A stretch of 64,000 nt of DNA from Amycolatopsis sp. NBRC 101858 (GCF_030269325.1 NZ_BSTD01000002.1:992001-1056000); one strand, 5' to 3'; shown: positions 49,996-58,673, numbered from the stretch's first letter. A program made the numbers and translations. Notes: a model not told the origin generated them from the sequence alone.

Positions 49996-50946
49996 GTGAG
50001 AACCACACTCAAGGCGGCGGTGGCCACGATCGGCCTGGCCGTCGCGATCACCGGGCTGGCCGCACCCGCGGCCCAGGCCGCGTCGGCCTACCCGGTCACG
50101 ACCACAGTGGACGGTCGCACCGTCAAGGACCCGGACGTCGCGGTCGGCAAGCAGCGCATCGCGAACATGTACCCGGCGGGCACCTCGGTGACGCTGGCGT
50201 GCCAGGACACCGGCCCGGCCTACGGCGGCAGCAGCATCTGGGACCTGACCACCGACGGCCTGTGGGTCCCCGACGCCTACGTCAAGACCGGCTCGACGTC
50301 GATGGTCGCGCCGCAGTGCACCACGCCGCACGCGTACCCGGCGAAGGCGGACATCAACGGGCGCGCGAAGAAGGGCGACGCGGCGGACGCCGCGGGCAGC
50401 GTCGCGAACAAGTACCTGACCGGCGCGTCGGTGCCGGTCGTCTGCCAGGCCACCGCGTCCGACGAGATCTGGGACTTCACCACCGACAACCTCTGGGTGC
50501 CGGACGCCCTGATCAAGACCGGGACCGACGGGTTCGTCGGCGGTGTCCCCCACTGCGACACCGACGGCCTCAAGGCGGGCGGCTCGGCCTACCCGGCGGA
50601 CTCGCGGGCCGACAGCGCGATCGCGTTCGCCAAGGCCCGCCTGGGCCACACGGACTGGAACAACCAGTGCGAGCTGTTCGTCGAACGCGCCTTCGGCACC
50701 AGCGGCCGGTTCGCTTCGGCCACCACGCACTACCAGTGGCAGAAGGCCAACGGCCGCATCCACACCGGCTCGGTCGCCCCGGCCGGCACCGCGGTGTTCT
50801 TCACCAGCACGACCAGCAACGGGCACATCATGCTCGCGCTCGGCGGCGGGGTCGCGATCAGCACGGGCCCGTCGGTGTACCAGACGAGCACGTACGCGCA
50901 GCGTTCCGACTACCTCGGCTGGGCCTACGTCCCGTCGAGCTGGTAG
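49996..50946 (+). CDS. Secreted cell-wall-hydrolase-like protein with two SH3-like repeats
   Basis: A 316-residue exported protein. The signal peptide ends near AAPAAQAA (about residue 28). Two tandem repeats of about 75 residues follow, each running AYPV/AYPA to IWDLTTDGLWVPDAYVKTG or IWDFTTDNLWVPDALIKTG, typical of bacterial SH3-like wall-binding units with a Cys pair. The C-terminal 115 residues look NlpC/P60-like: AIAFAKARLGHTDWNNQCELFVERA (nucleophile Cys) and STTSNGHIMLALGGG (His). It probably cleaves peptide bonds in peptidoglycan. The GTG start has GGAGGA five bases upstream. Confidence 0.78.
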   Translation: MRTTLKAAVATIGLAVAITGLAAPAAQAASAYPVTTTVDGRTVKDPDVAVGKQRIANMYPAGTSVTLACQDTGPAYGGSSIWDLTTDGLWVPDAYVKTGSTSMVAPQCTTPHAYPAKADINGRAKKGDAADAAGSVANKYLTGASVPVVCQATASDEIWDFTTDNLWVPDALIKTGTDGFVGGVPHCDTDGLKAGGSAYPADSRADSAIAFAKARLGHTDWNNQCELFVERAFGTSGRFASATTHYQWQKANGRIHTGSVAPAGTAVFFTSTTSNGHIMLALGGGVAISTGPSVYQTSTYAQRSDYLGWAYVPSSW

Positions 50947-51052
50947 TCCCGCGCACCGCACCCGCGTTCTCGAAATCGATCTGCCACCCGGCGGGCACCA
51001 CGGCGCGCTCGAAGCACACCCGGTGCTCGTCGGGTTCGGGTTCGGACTCCAT
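50858..51052 (-). CDS. Possible small protein or remnant, antisense to the wall-hydrolase 3' end
   Basis: The ATG at 51052 opens a natural-looking 35-residue stretch (ESEPEPDEHRVCFERAVVP, GWQIDFENAG) with C/G-ending codons. It then reads on as low-complexity sequence, antisense to the preceding gene, before stopping at 50858. TGTGATCACA lies just upstream. It may be a small gene whose 3' end was overwritten, or chance coding. Confidence 0.3.
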   Translation of the reverse strand: MESEPEPDEHRVCFERAVVPAGWQIDFENAGAVRGTTSSTGRRPSRGSRNAARTCSSGTPTGPC

Positions 51053-51140
51053 GGTTGTGATCACAGCACACCGCCCGACCCCCGCAGGTCTCAATGTGAG
51101 ACTCGGCGGAAAAGATCTTCCCCTGTTCGCCACGAAGCTG

Positions 51141-51170
51141 TTGCCCATTAACCCCGCCCGGTCCTAGTGT
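51141..51170 (+). promoter_or_regulatory. Candidate promoter of the secreted paralogue
   Basis: TTGCCC (51141-51146) and TAGTGT (51165-51170) are separated by 18 bases. They lie about 35 bases before the ATG at 51204, in an AT-richer gap. Confidence 0.45.
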
Positions 51171-51203
51171 GTCCCGGGCATTGATCGGACTACTGGGGGT
51201 CTC

Positions 51204-52400
51204 ATGTCACTGCGCCACCGATTAGGCAAAGCCGCCCTCGCGGCGGGCGTCCTCGCGGGCCTGGTCGCCGCTCCGCCGACGGCGCTCGCCGCGGCCGGGC
51301 CGACGACCTTGCCCGCCTCGCAATACACCCTGGCGGCGAACTACAACCAGTTCGACGCCGTCAACTCCGCGCTGGTGTCCACACTCGGCACCGCGGCCGT
51401 CCACACGGTCATGGACAACGCGAACCACGACCGCACGGCGCTGCCGTCGTCGTTCTCCGTGGCCGGGCTGTCGACCGGGTTCCGGTTCGACAGCGGCGAC
51501 AACTCCGACTGCACGAACTACCCGCAGGGCATCACGACCAGCCGGGACGCGGTCGGCACGGCCAACAGCGGCAACTACGACGGGCACCAGCTCGTCGTGG
51601 TCAGCTGGTACACGAAGGACGGCTGCGACGGCGGCCAGACCCGCAGCCGGATCACGCTGGTCGACTGGGACGCCACCTACCCGAACCAGTACCGCAAGGT
51701 GCTGCTGGTCGAGCCGACCGGCACGGCGGCGGCACCGGACTTCAAAGACATCCCGATCCACGCCGGCGGCGTTTCCTGGTACGGCGACTACCTGTACGTC
51801 GCCGACACGGGCAAGGGCATGCGGGTCTTCGACATGCGGAAGATCCTGAAGACGAACACGGGTGGCACGGCCGACCAGATCGGGCACCAGACCGGCACCA
51901 CGTACTACGCGCACAACTACGCGTACGTCCTGCCGCAGGTGGGCTCGATCACCTCGAAGACGACGTCCGGGACGAACCTGGCGTGGTCGTCGATCTCGCT
52001 CGACCGCGTGAGCAAGTCGATCGTGATGACGGAGTACACGTGCCCGTCCGGCTGCACGGACTACCCGAACCGCGCACCGCGCGCGATCCGGTACCCGTTC
52101 GCTTCTTCGGGCACGTTCGCCGCCACCACGACGGCGAGCCAGGCACTGCAGCTGCCCTGGTACAAGCTCAACGGCGTGGCGTCGCACAACGGGCGCTGGT
52201 GGTTCAACTCGTCAGGCAACAAGCAGCTGTACTACTGGACGCCGTCCGCCGGCCCGTCGACGTTCGCCTGGGTGGGCAGCGGCGAAAGCCTCTCCTACTG
52301 GGAGGACGACACCGCCGCGGATCTCCTGTGGTCGCTGCAGGAGGGCGCGGGCAGCCGCAACGTCTTCGCGGTCACCCAGGCGACCTACGGCGGTGGCTGA
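51204..52400 (+). CDS. Secreted protein of unknown function (paralogue of 14507-15733)
   Basis: A 398-residue exported protein with a signal peptide ending near APPTALAAA. It shares with the product of 14507-15733 the ordered blocks YPQGITTS, HAGGVSWYGDYLYVADTG, GMRVFDMRKIL, YAYVLPQVGSI, LAWSSISLDRVSKSIVMTEY and LNGVASHNGRWWFNS. That points to a beta-propeller-like fold with few cysteines conserved between the two. The ending SYWEDDTAADLLWSLQEG parallels the ending of the other copy. Function is unknown; it is followed by a hairpin terminator at 52456-52480. Confidence 0.82.
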   Translation: MSLRHRLGKAALAAGVLAGLVAAPPTALAAAGPTTLPASQYTLAANYNQFDAVNSALVSTLGTAAVHTVMDNANHDRTALPSSFSVAGLSTGFRFDSGDNSDCTNYPQGITTSRDAVGTANSGNYDGHQLVVVSWYTKDGCDGGQTRSRITLVDWDATYPNQYRKVLLVEPTGTAAAPDFKDIPIHAGGVSWYGDYLYVADTGKGMRVFDMRKILKTNTGGTADQIGHQTGTTYYAHNYAYVLPQVGSITSKTTSGTNLAWSSISLDRVSKSIVMTEYTCPSGCTDYPNRAPRAIRYPFASSGTFAATTTASQALQLPWYKLNGVASHNGRWWFNSSGNKQLYYWTPSAGPSTFAWVGSGESLSYWEDDTAADLLWSLQEGAGSRNVFAVTQATYGGG

Positions 52401-52455
52401 GCTGAGGTAGCCTGAGCCGTATCGGACTCTTCGGACCTTTTGCACGGCAGCGCGA

Positions 52456-52480
52456 CCCGAGGCGGAACCACCGCCTCGGG
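52456..52480 (+). terminator. Hairpin terminator after the secreted paralogue
   Basis: CCCGAGGCGG, loop AACCA, CCGCCTCGGG: a perfect 10-bp stem followed by TTGCTGCTTG. It could instead be a 5' leader hairpin of the small ORF starting at 52481, since a TAGCCT -10 lies at 52408-52413. Confidence 0.6.
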
Positions 52481-52768
52481 TTGCTGCTTGCTGTGCTGCT
52501 GTTCTTGTCCGGAGCGCCGGTCGTCCACCAGGTGTCGGCTTCGGCCGACGGTCCCGCCGTGGCGACGTCGCAGTCGGGCGTCGTCGTCTCGGGCCGGCAC
52601 GCCGCTCCCCGGGTGCCCGCTTCGATCCCCTGGGCGGTGGGTCCTTCTTCGGCCGGGCCCGCTGTTGTCCTTCCGTGGTCTCCTGCTGCCGTCGCGGTCG
52701 ACTCCGCTTCGGTCGGCGTCGTCTCGCTCGCTCAGCCCAGCCGGGCTCCTCCTTCCTTCGTGAGCTGA
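52481..52768 (+). CDS. Possible small secreted or membrane-anchored protein (95 aa)
   Basis: From TTG 52481 the ORF opens with a hydrophobic segment (LLLAVLLFLSGAPVV) and continues as an Ala/Ser/Pro/Val-rich extracellular-type chain ending PPSFVS. Codon use has more T-ending codons than the neighbours. The start is uncertain because no Shine-Dalgarno is visible and a hairpin immediately precedes it. No family is recognised. The minus-strand ORF across the same region looks like a shadow. Confidence 0.4.
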   Translation: MLLAVLLFLSGAPVVHQVSASADGPAVATSQSGVVVSGRHAAPRVPASIPWAVGPSSAGPAVVLPWSPAAVAVDSASVGVVSLAQPSRAPPSFVS

Positions 52769-52828
52769 ATCCCTCTTTCCCGGCACCGTTCCCGGTGTCG
52801 TGGTTTCTGCTGCCCGAAGGACTTCTTC

Positions 52829-52999
52829 ATGCCCGCTGTCATGCTGTCTCTGCTCTTCGCCGTTGTCGTCGTCGCCGTGGGGTTGCTGGTCAAGATGTTC
52901 CGCCGTGACGAGCCTCTCCTCGGGGGGCTGGCGATCTGCCTGCTGGTCGGGCCCGGTGCCCTGCTCGCCTTCGTGCACGCGGGTCTCACCGAGTTCTGA
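52829..52999 (+). CDS. Small membrane protein (56 aa)
   Basis: A 56-residue protein with two hydrophobic helices (VMLSLLFAVVVVAVGLLV and LAICLLVGPGALLAFV) joined by a charged turn, KMFRRDEP. It looks like a genuine small inner-membrane protein. It follows the 95-residue ORF by 60 bases on the same strand and ends five bases before a bidirectional terminator. Codons are again T-richer than average. Function is unknown. Confidence 0.6.
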   Translation: MPAVMLSLLFAVVVVAVGLLVKMFRRDEPLLGGLAICLLVGPGALLAFVHAGLTEF

Positions 53000-53003
53000 A
53001 CCC

Positions 53004-53039
53004 GGGTGGGCCCGCGGTCACCCGGCTGCGGGCCTACCC
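53004..53039. terminator. Bidirectional terminator between the small membrane gene and the GH35 gene
   Basis: GGGTGGGCCCGC (53004-53015) pairs with GCGGGCCTACCC (53028-53039), a 12-bp stem with one G-U pair. The right arm contains the TAG stop of the galactosidase gene. Confidence 0.65.
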
Positions 53040-54863
53040 CAGGTCCGCCTCCGGGCGAACCTCGATCGCCGCCCCGGCCTGATGGAGCTCCAGCACCACG
53101 ATCTCGTTCACCCCCCGGCGCCACAACGGCTTGGGCGCATACAAAGTCCGCTGAGGCCCGACCTTCCAATACCGCCCCAGGTTGAACCCGTTCAGCCACA
53201 CCACCCCCTTGTCCCACCCGGGAAGAGCGATGAACCCGTCCTCCGGACTCCCCACCTCGAGAACCGCGCGGTGGAACGCCGGCCCGGACACCTCCCCCGG
53301 CCCGAACCGCAACCGCGAAAGGTCGTCCAACGGCAGCGGGCGGATCTCCCAGCCGAACAGCTTCTGCTGCGTGCTCATCGCCACCCAGCCGTCGATGCCC
53401 TTGCGGTCGGCCAGGTACGGGCCGTAGTTCACCCGGCCCATCGCGTCGACCAGGATGTCCAGCCGCGCAGCGGGCTTCTCCACCGACAGATCCACCGTCC
53501 CCGACGGCTGGTTGCGGTCCAGCACCCCCAGGTACGCGCCGTCCGCGAACACCAACGCCCGGTCGGCCAGCCCGTGGATGCTCAGCGGTCCCGAATGCGG
53601 GCCCTGGACCGTGGTCCGGTAGTGGATCAACCCGGTCGCCTGGCCGACGCGCTCCATCGGGAGCGGCTGGGCGGAACGCACCGGCGAAGACAGCACCGGC
53701 AGCGAGTCCAGCAGCGACACCGCACCGGACGGCGTCACCGTCTGCCCCGGCAGGCGCGCCGAGCGGCCGGGGATCGGACCCGCAGGCACGCCCGTGTACT
53801 TCGTCAGCACCGCACGAAGAGAAGTGAACTTGGCGCCCAGGTCGCCCGCTTCGCCGACCGGCGAGTCGTAGTCGTAGCTCGTCACCGTCGGCTGGTACGT
53901 CGTGCCCGAGGTGTTCGCGCCCGAGGTGAAGCCGAAGTTCGTTCCGCCGCACGCCATGTACAGGTTCACCGAGGCGCCGGTCGCCAACAGGGAGTCCACA
54001 TAGGACGCCATTTGCGCCGGGTCGCGGGTGTTGTGCTGCTCGCCCCAGTGGTCGAACCAGCCGTCCCAGTACTCGGCCATCATCACCGGCGCGCCGGGCT
54101 GGAACTTCTTCAGCGCTGCCACGCTCGGCGCCGGGTCGCCGTCACCCGTGCCGACCTCCAGGGTGCCCGGCAGCGAACCGAAGCGCATGAAGAACTCGGA
54201 CGCGCCGTCGGCCGCGAACAGCAGGCTCGTCATGCCCCGGCTGCGCAGGCCGTCGCGCAGGTGGGCGAGGTAGCTCGTGTCGTTGCCGTAACTGCCGTAC
54301 TCGTTCTCGATCTGGACCGCCACGATCGGGCCGCCGTGCTGGGCCTCCAGCGGCACCAGGCGCGGGATCAGCTGGTCGTACCACGCGTCCACGGCCTTGA
54401 GGTACGCCGGATCCGCGCAGCGCAGCTCCAGGTTCCGGTCGGCCAGCAGCCACGCCGGGAGGCCGCCGAACTCCCACTCCGCGCAGATGTACGGACTCGG
54501 CCGGACGATCACCTGGAACCCCAGCTCGCCCGCCAGCCGGACGAACGCGGGCAGGTCGCGCCGGCCGCTGAAGTCGGCACGGCCGGGGGCGGGCTGGTGG
54601 AAGTTCCACGCCACGTACGTCTCGATCGTGTTGAGCCCCAGGGCTTTCAACCGCAGGAGGCGGTCGCGCCACTGGTCCGGGTGGATGCGGAAGTAGTGGA
54701 TCGCACCCGAGACGATCCGGAACGGCTTACCGTCCAGCAGGAACCGGTCGCCGGAAACCGAGAGCCCCCGCCGGCCCGCCGCTCCCGCCGGGCCGGCCAG
54801 CACCGCGCCCGCTGTGATCGCCGCCGCTCCTCCGAGGAAGCTCCGCCTGCTCACCGCGTTCAC
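53034..54863 (-). CDS. Secreted beta-galactosidase, GH35
   Basis: A 609-residue exported GH35 enzyme. A twin-arginine signal (VSRRSFLGGAAA) leads into the barrel: IHYFRIHPDQWRDRLLRLKA, ETYVAWNFHQP and AEWEFGGLPAWL. The acid/base Glu is in QIENEYGSYG (about residue 175) and the nucleophile Glu is in MMAEYWDGWFDHWG (about residue 250). Beta-sandwich domains follow (IHGLADRALVFADG, VWLNGFNLGRYWKVGPQRTL). It removes terminal beta-galactose from glycans. The GTG start at 54863 overlaps the hexosaminidase stop, so the three glycosidase genes form an operon. Confidence 0.92.
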   Translation of the reverse strand: MNAVSRRSFLGGAAAITAGAVLAGPAGAAGRRGLSVSGDRFLLDGKPFRIVSGAIHYFRIHPDQWRDRLLRLKALGLNTIETYVAWNFHQPAPGRADFSGRRDLPAFVRLAGELGFQVIVRPSPYICAEWEFGGLPAWLLADRNLELRCADPAYLKAVDAWYDQLIPRLVPLEAQHGGPIVAVQIENEYGSYGNDTSYLAHLRDGLRSRGMTSLLFAADGASEFFMRFGSLPGTLEVGTGDGDPAPSVAALKKFQPGAPVMMAEYWDGWFDHWGEQHNTRDPAQMASYVDSLLATGASVNLYMACGGTNFGFTSGANTSGTTYQPTVTSYDYDSPVGEAGDLGAKFTSLRAVLTKYTGVPAGPIPGRSARLPGQTVTPSGAVSLLDSLPVLSSPVRSAQPLPMERVGQATGLIHYRTTVQGPHSGPLSIHGLADRALVFADGAYLGVLDRNQPSGTVDLSVEKPAARLDILVDAMGRVNYGPYLADRKGIDGWVAMSTQQKLFGWEIRPLPLDDLSRLRFGPGEVSGPAFHRAVLEVGSPEDGFIALPGWDKGVVWLNGFNLGRYWKVGPQRTLYAPKPLWRRGVNEIVVLELHQAGAAIEVRPEADLG

Positions 54864-56704
54864 ACCTGCTCCCGAAGCTGGACGAGGAACGTGTCGAGGA
54901 CGCCGTCGCCGACGAGCGCCTGCCGGACGCCCCAGCGGTTGGTGTTGCCGGTCTTCACCGCCTGCGCTCGCGTCACGAGGTCGTCCGCGCGAGCGGTGAG
55001 CCGGGCGGCCAGTACGTGGTCGCCCCGGGAAGACGCGGACAGGGCGTCGAGGCGGGTCACCGTCGCGTCGCCCCAGAGCGCCGTCGCGTCCAGCCACGGC
55101 CCGGCCTCGGCGACGAACGCGCTCTGCACCCGGCCGCCGCGGATCACGCCCGCCGCGTCGCGGATCCGGACCGCGTACGCGCGCAGGTCGGCCCACGCGC
55201 GGTGGCCTCCTTGCCGGAACGAAGCGATCTTCGCGGCCAGCACCGGCGCCTGCGGCTGCCACGGCGTCGGGCCGAACGTCGGCGCGAGGTGCTCGAGGTC
55301 CGCGAACACCGCCAGCGCGGCCGACGCCCGCGCGTCACCGCCCGCCAAGCGGGCCAGCGCCTGGGGCCACGACCGCGAAGGCGCGTAGCCCTCGTCGTTC
55401 CACGCGAAGTCCGCGGCCCCGAACTCGGCGACCTCGCTGGCCGCCTCCTGGTTCATCGGGTTGGCGACGATCCCGTTGAGGTACCGCGAAAGTCCCGCCT
55501 CCCGCTGCGCGTAAGGCGCGAGCAGCAGCCGCCCGGCCGACTGCTCGTAGTCGTTCACCGGGTAGTTGTCCCAGAGGAACACCTTGCGCCCGTACACCGC
55601 CGAGACCTGCGCGGCCTCGTCGGTGGTCACGCTCGGCGGGACGACGTCGGTCCCGGTCCACTGCACCACCACCGACGGGTCGAGGTGCTCGCGCAGCTCG
55701 GTCTTGTACGGCGAGTCCTTCAGGTCGCTGTACTCGGTCGGCACCGTCTGCAGGGGACGGACGCCGTCGTGCGTCTTCACGAACTTCTCGGTGATCGCGT
55801 TGAGCAGCGAAACCTGCGCCGTGCCGGCCGCCGCCCGGCCGGGCGGCCCGAAGGCCGCCTGGTCGGCGTCGCAGTTCCACCTCGTGTACGAGATGTCGTC
55901 GAACGGCAGCGAGAACGACCGGACGCCGAGGTCGTAGACCGCCTGGAACTTCGCCTCGACCGCCGCGAGGTCGGCCGGCGAAGAGAAGCAGACCGAGACG
56001 CCGGGCGAAAGCGCGTAGGTGAACTCGACGTGGTGAGCCGCGGCCGACCGGACGAGCTGCCCGAGCGTGGCCAGCTCGTCCGCCGGGTAGGGGTCACGCC
56101 AGCGAGCGCGCAGGTAGGTGTCGTCCTTCGCGCTGTAGATGTACGTGTTCGCCTTGACCTCGCCGAGGAACGCGAGCTGCCGCAGCCGGTCGGCGGTCGT
56201 CCACGGCGGACCGTAGAAGCCCTCGATCGACCCGCGCAGCGCCATGTTCGGCCAGTCGCGCACCGAGGCGCCGCTCATCGCCCAGCCGTGTCCCGAGTGG
56301 ACGAACAGCTGCCGCAGCGTCTGCACACCGTAGTACTGCCCGGCGCCGTCGCGGCCGCTGATGGTGATCCCGGCCCGGGAGACGCTCAGCGCGTACCCCT
56401 CGGCCTGCTCGGGCACATCGCGGCCGGTGCTGCCGAGGCGGACGACCAGGCCGTGGCCACCGGTTCGGACACCGTGGTCACGCAACAGCGAGGTCAGCAG
56501 GTCCTTGGCCGCCGGGTCGGTGGTGGCGTCGGTGACCAGCGCGACCGACGACGGCAGCGGCACGTCCGCGGACGTCCGGGTGATCTGCTGCGGGGTGGGC
56601 GAAACGACGGGTAGCGCGCCGCTCGCGGCGGCGGGTAGCGCACTTCCAGTGAGGGTGGCGGCCACCGTGACGACGGCGGCGAACAAAGCTCGGCGGCGGG
56701 TCAT
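54860..56704 (-). CDS. Secreted beta-N-acetylglucosaminidase, GH84 (hyaluronidase/O-GlcNAcase family)
   Basis: A 614-residue exported GH84 enzyme with a Sec signal (LFAAVVTVAATLTGSALPAAA). The N-terminal domain ends with the VQTLRQLF element. The catalytic barrel starts ALRGSIEGFYGPPWT (about residue 157), with SAKDDTYLRARWRDPY and the substrate-assisted Asp pair in LPFDDIS (about residue 247). Other family segments are WDNYPVND and NPMNQEAAS. It cleaves terminal GlcNAc, or hyaluronan-like links, outside the cell. It lies nine bases after the fucosidase gene and overlaps the galactosidase gene. A DasR-type box upstream of the operon fits its GlcNAc product. Confidence 0.92.
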   Translation of the reverse strand: MTRRRALFAAVVTVAATLTGSALPAAASGALPVVSPTPQQITRTSADVPLPSSVALVTDATTDPAAKDLLTSLLRDHGVRTGGHGLVVRLGSTGRDVPEQAEGYALSVSRAGITISGRDGAGQYYGVQTLRQLFVHSGHGWAMSGASVRDWPNMALRGSIEGFYGPPWTTADRLRQLAFLGEVKANTYIYSAKDDTYLRARWRDPYPADELATLGQLVRSAAAHHVEFTYALSPGVSVCFSSPADLAAVEAKFQAVYDLGVRSFSLPFDDISYTRWNCDADQAAFGPPGRAAAGTAQVSLLNAITEKFVKTHDGVRPLQTVPTEYSDLKDSPYKTELREHLDPSVVVQWTGTDVVPPSVTTDEAAQVSAVYGRKVFLWDNYPVNDYEQSAGRLLLAPYAQREAGLSRYLNGIVANPMNQEAASEVAEFGAADFAWNDEGYAPSRSWPQALARLAGGDARASAALAVFADLEHLAPTFGPTPWQPQAPVLAAKIASFRQGGHRAWADLRAYAVRIRDAAGVIRGGRVQSAFVAEAGPWLDATALWGDATVTRLDALSASSRGDHVLAARLTARADDLVTRAQAVKTGNTNRWGVRQALVGDGVLDTFLVQLREQV

Positions 56705-56713
56705 GACTCCCTT

Positions 56714-58519
56714 TCAGGCGGCGGTGCGGTACAACGCGAAGGTGGCCAAGTACGGCGTGGCGCGGGACTGCGTGACGACGACGCGCAGGTGCGCGGCGGT
56801 CACCGGCGCGGGCAGCGTGACCAGGCGGCTGTAACCGATCGTGGTCACCGTGGCGAGGGTCTGCCAGGCGCCGCCGACCTCGGCTTGCACGAGCGCGCCT
56901 TCGACGTGCTGGCCGCGCGTGATGTCCTCGCCGAGCCGGATCTGGTCGAACGTGACCGGCCGGGGCAGCCGGACGTCGAGCGGGCGGTCCAGCCGTTCCG
57001 CCGTGGTGAGCGAGGAGTCCGTGACGGCGTCGGGCGCCCCGCGAGCGAGGTTGCGGCCCTCGGTCCGGGCGATCGCCTGGCCGAACCCGGCCAGCGCGGC
57101 GGTGTCGGCGGGCGCGATCCGGCCGTCCGGGCCGGGTGGCACGTTGAGCAGCAGCGAGGAGTTCCGCCCGACCGTCCGCCGGTAGACGTCGACGAGCTGG
57201 GCGGCGGACTTGGGCTGCTCGCCGGGGTGGAAGAACCAGCCCGGCCGGATCGAGACGTCGGACTCCGCGGGCGCCCACTGCAGGTACCGCACCGACGGGT
57301 CGGCCAGCTTCTGCCGGGACCCGAGGTCCGCGGCGGTCGCGCCGCCGAGGAACAGCTCCTCGTTGTGGGCGGTCCGGGGGTCCCCGGTGGTGGGGAGCGC
57401 GCTCCACTCGGTCTCGCGCGCCTGCCCGGCCTCGTTGCCGACCCAGCGCACGCCCGCCGGCCCGGCGAAGGTGACGGTGTCCGGCGACAGCGCGTGGATC
57501 AGCTTGAACCACGTCGTGAAGTCGTAGGTTTCGCTGATCCCGTGGTCGCGCCAGGGGTTCGCGCCGTCCAGCCACAGCTCGTCGATCGGGCCGTACTGGG
57601 TGAACAGCTCGTAGATCTGGTTGAGGTAGTAGGCGTTGTAGTCGTCCTCGTCGACGGTGAACTTCGGCAGCTTCCCGGCGGCGAGCGCGCCCGCGCGGTC
57701 GTCGTGCGGCACGAGCGTCGGGATGGTCCGGCGGGTGACCGGGCTGTTCGTCCCGTAGCGGCCCTGACCCTGCGGCGCGCTCGCGCGGTCTTCGTAGGTG
57801 GCCTGTTCTTCGATGCTCAACGGCTGTCCCGCGGCGACCTTCGCTTCGATGCGCCGGACTTCGTCGGCGAAGAACGTCTTCGGCAGCTCCGCGCCGTCGG
57901 CGGGTGACAGGTAGACGCCGACCTTGAGCCCGGCGGCGCGTGCGGAGTCGACGTAGTCGCGCAGGACGTCGCCGCGCGGGTTGGCGCAGCGGGTGTTCCG
58001 CGCCTGCCAGTAGGCGGACGGGTCCTGAGCGCGTGCCGCTTCCGCCGCGTCCCGGGCCGGGTCCGTGCACCCGGGGGTCAGCCACCACGGGCTCGCGACC
58101 ACCGAGTGGTTCGTGTAGCGCGTCGGATAGAGGACGAAACCGTCGTGGTGCTTGGCGGTGAGCATCACCTGCGTGACGCCGGCGGCCTTGAGGGACCGCA
58201 TCCACTGGGCGGTGTCGACGGACGGCGGCGCGAAGGTGGGCTCCTTCTCGGCGCCGGACCCCCATTCGCGGTCGGTGAAGGTGTTCATCCCGAAGTGCGT
58301 GAACGCCGTGACCGGCCGCTGCTGCCAGGCCAGCTGTCCCTTCCGCGGGACGACGGCCGCGGCCTTCGCGACGACGCGGTCCGGGCTGTCGCAGGCGCTG
58401 ACGGTCATGATGCTCGCCGGCTCGATCGGCCCGCCACAGCTCCCGGCCGCGGCGGCCGGAAGCGCCACCAGCGTGCCGGAAACGACGGCGACCGCGAGGA
58501 TCAGACCGCGAAACGTCAT
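56714..58519 (-). CDS. Secreted alpha-L-fucosidase, GH29, with C-terminal carbohydrate-binding-like domain
   Basis: A 601-residue exported GH29 enzyme. After a signal peptide, the barrel shows VTAFTHFGMNTFTDREWG and VTQVMLTAKHHDGFVLYPT, the typical family N-terminus. The nucleophile Asp is in PIDELWLDGANPW (about residue 300). The last 130 residues form an F5/8-type beta-sandwich (NLARGAPDAVTDSSLTTAER). It removes terminal alpha-fucose, which would expose galactose and GlcNAc for the two enzymes encoded next. It is the first gene of the operon, with a promoter and DasR-like box at 58584-58617. Confidence 0.92.
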   Translation of the reverse strand: MTFRGLILAVAVVSGTLVALPAAAAGSCGGPIEPASIMTVSACDSPDRVVAKAAAVVPRKGQLAWQQRPVTAFTHFGMNTFTDREWGSGAEKEPTFAPPSVDTAQWMRSLKAAGVTQVMLTAKHHDGFVLYPTRYTNHSVVASPWWLTPGCTDPARDAAEAARAQDPSAYWQARNTRCANPRGDVLRDYVDSARAAGLKVGVYLSPADGAELPKTFFADEVRRIEAKVAAGQPLSIEEQATYEDRASAPQGQGRYGTNSPVTRRTIPTLVPHDDRAGALAAGKLPKFTVDEDDYNAYYLNQIYELFTQYGPIDELWLDGANPWRDHGISETYDFTTWFKLIHALSPDTVTFAGPAGVRWVGNEAGQARETEWSALPTTGDPRTAHNEELFLGGATAADLGSRQKLADPSVRYLQWAPAESDVSIRPGWFFHPGEQPKSAAQLVDVYRRTVGRNSSLLLNVPPGPDGRIAPADTAALAGFGQAIARTEGRNLARGAPDAVTDSSLTTAERLDRPLDVRLPRPVTFDQIRLGEDITRGQHVEGALVQAEVGGAWQTLATVTTIGYSRLVTLPAPVTAAHLRVVVTQSRATPYLATFALYRTAA

Positions 58520-58583
58520 AGCTCTCCTCGTGACGGACCGCGGCCACGAACCCGGCGGCGGCGAGACGGGGTGGACGATCGCC

Positions 58584-58617
58584 AGACTAGGACGGCAATC
58601 CATCGGATGTCTAGACC
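58584..58617 (-). promoter_or_regulatory. Promoter of the glycosidase operon with a DasR-like (dre) box
   Basis: On the minus strand TAGACA (58608-58613) and TAGTCT (58584-58589) are 18 bases apart. Over the -35 lies GTCTAGACC (58609-58617), matching 9 of the 12 core positions of the DasR/NagR consensus TGGTCTAGACCA. Confidence 0.5.
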
Positions 58618-58673
58618 TGACCAGATGACAACCGATGCCGTGGACAAGTCACGGACCCGACTTTCGGAGGAGA

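Noticed and set aside
52385..52978. A 197-residue minus-strand ORF over the small membrane-protein region.
   Set aside because: Its composition (Asp/Gln/Arg/Glu-rich, no hydrophobic core) is that of an antisense shadow, while the plus strand encodes convincing membrane helices.
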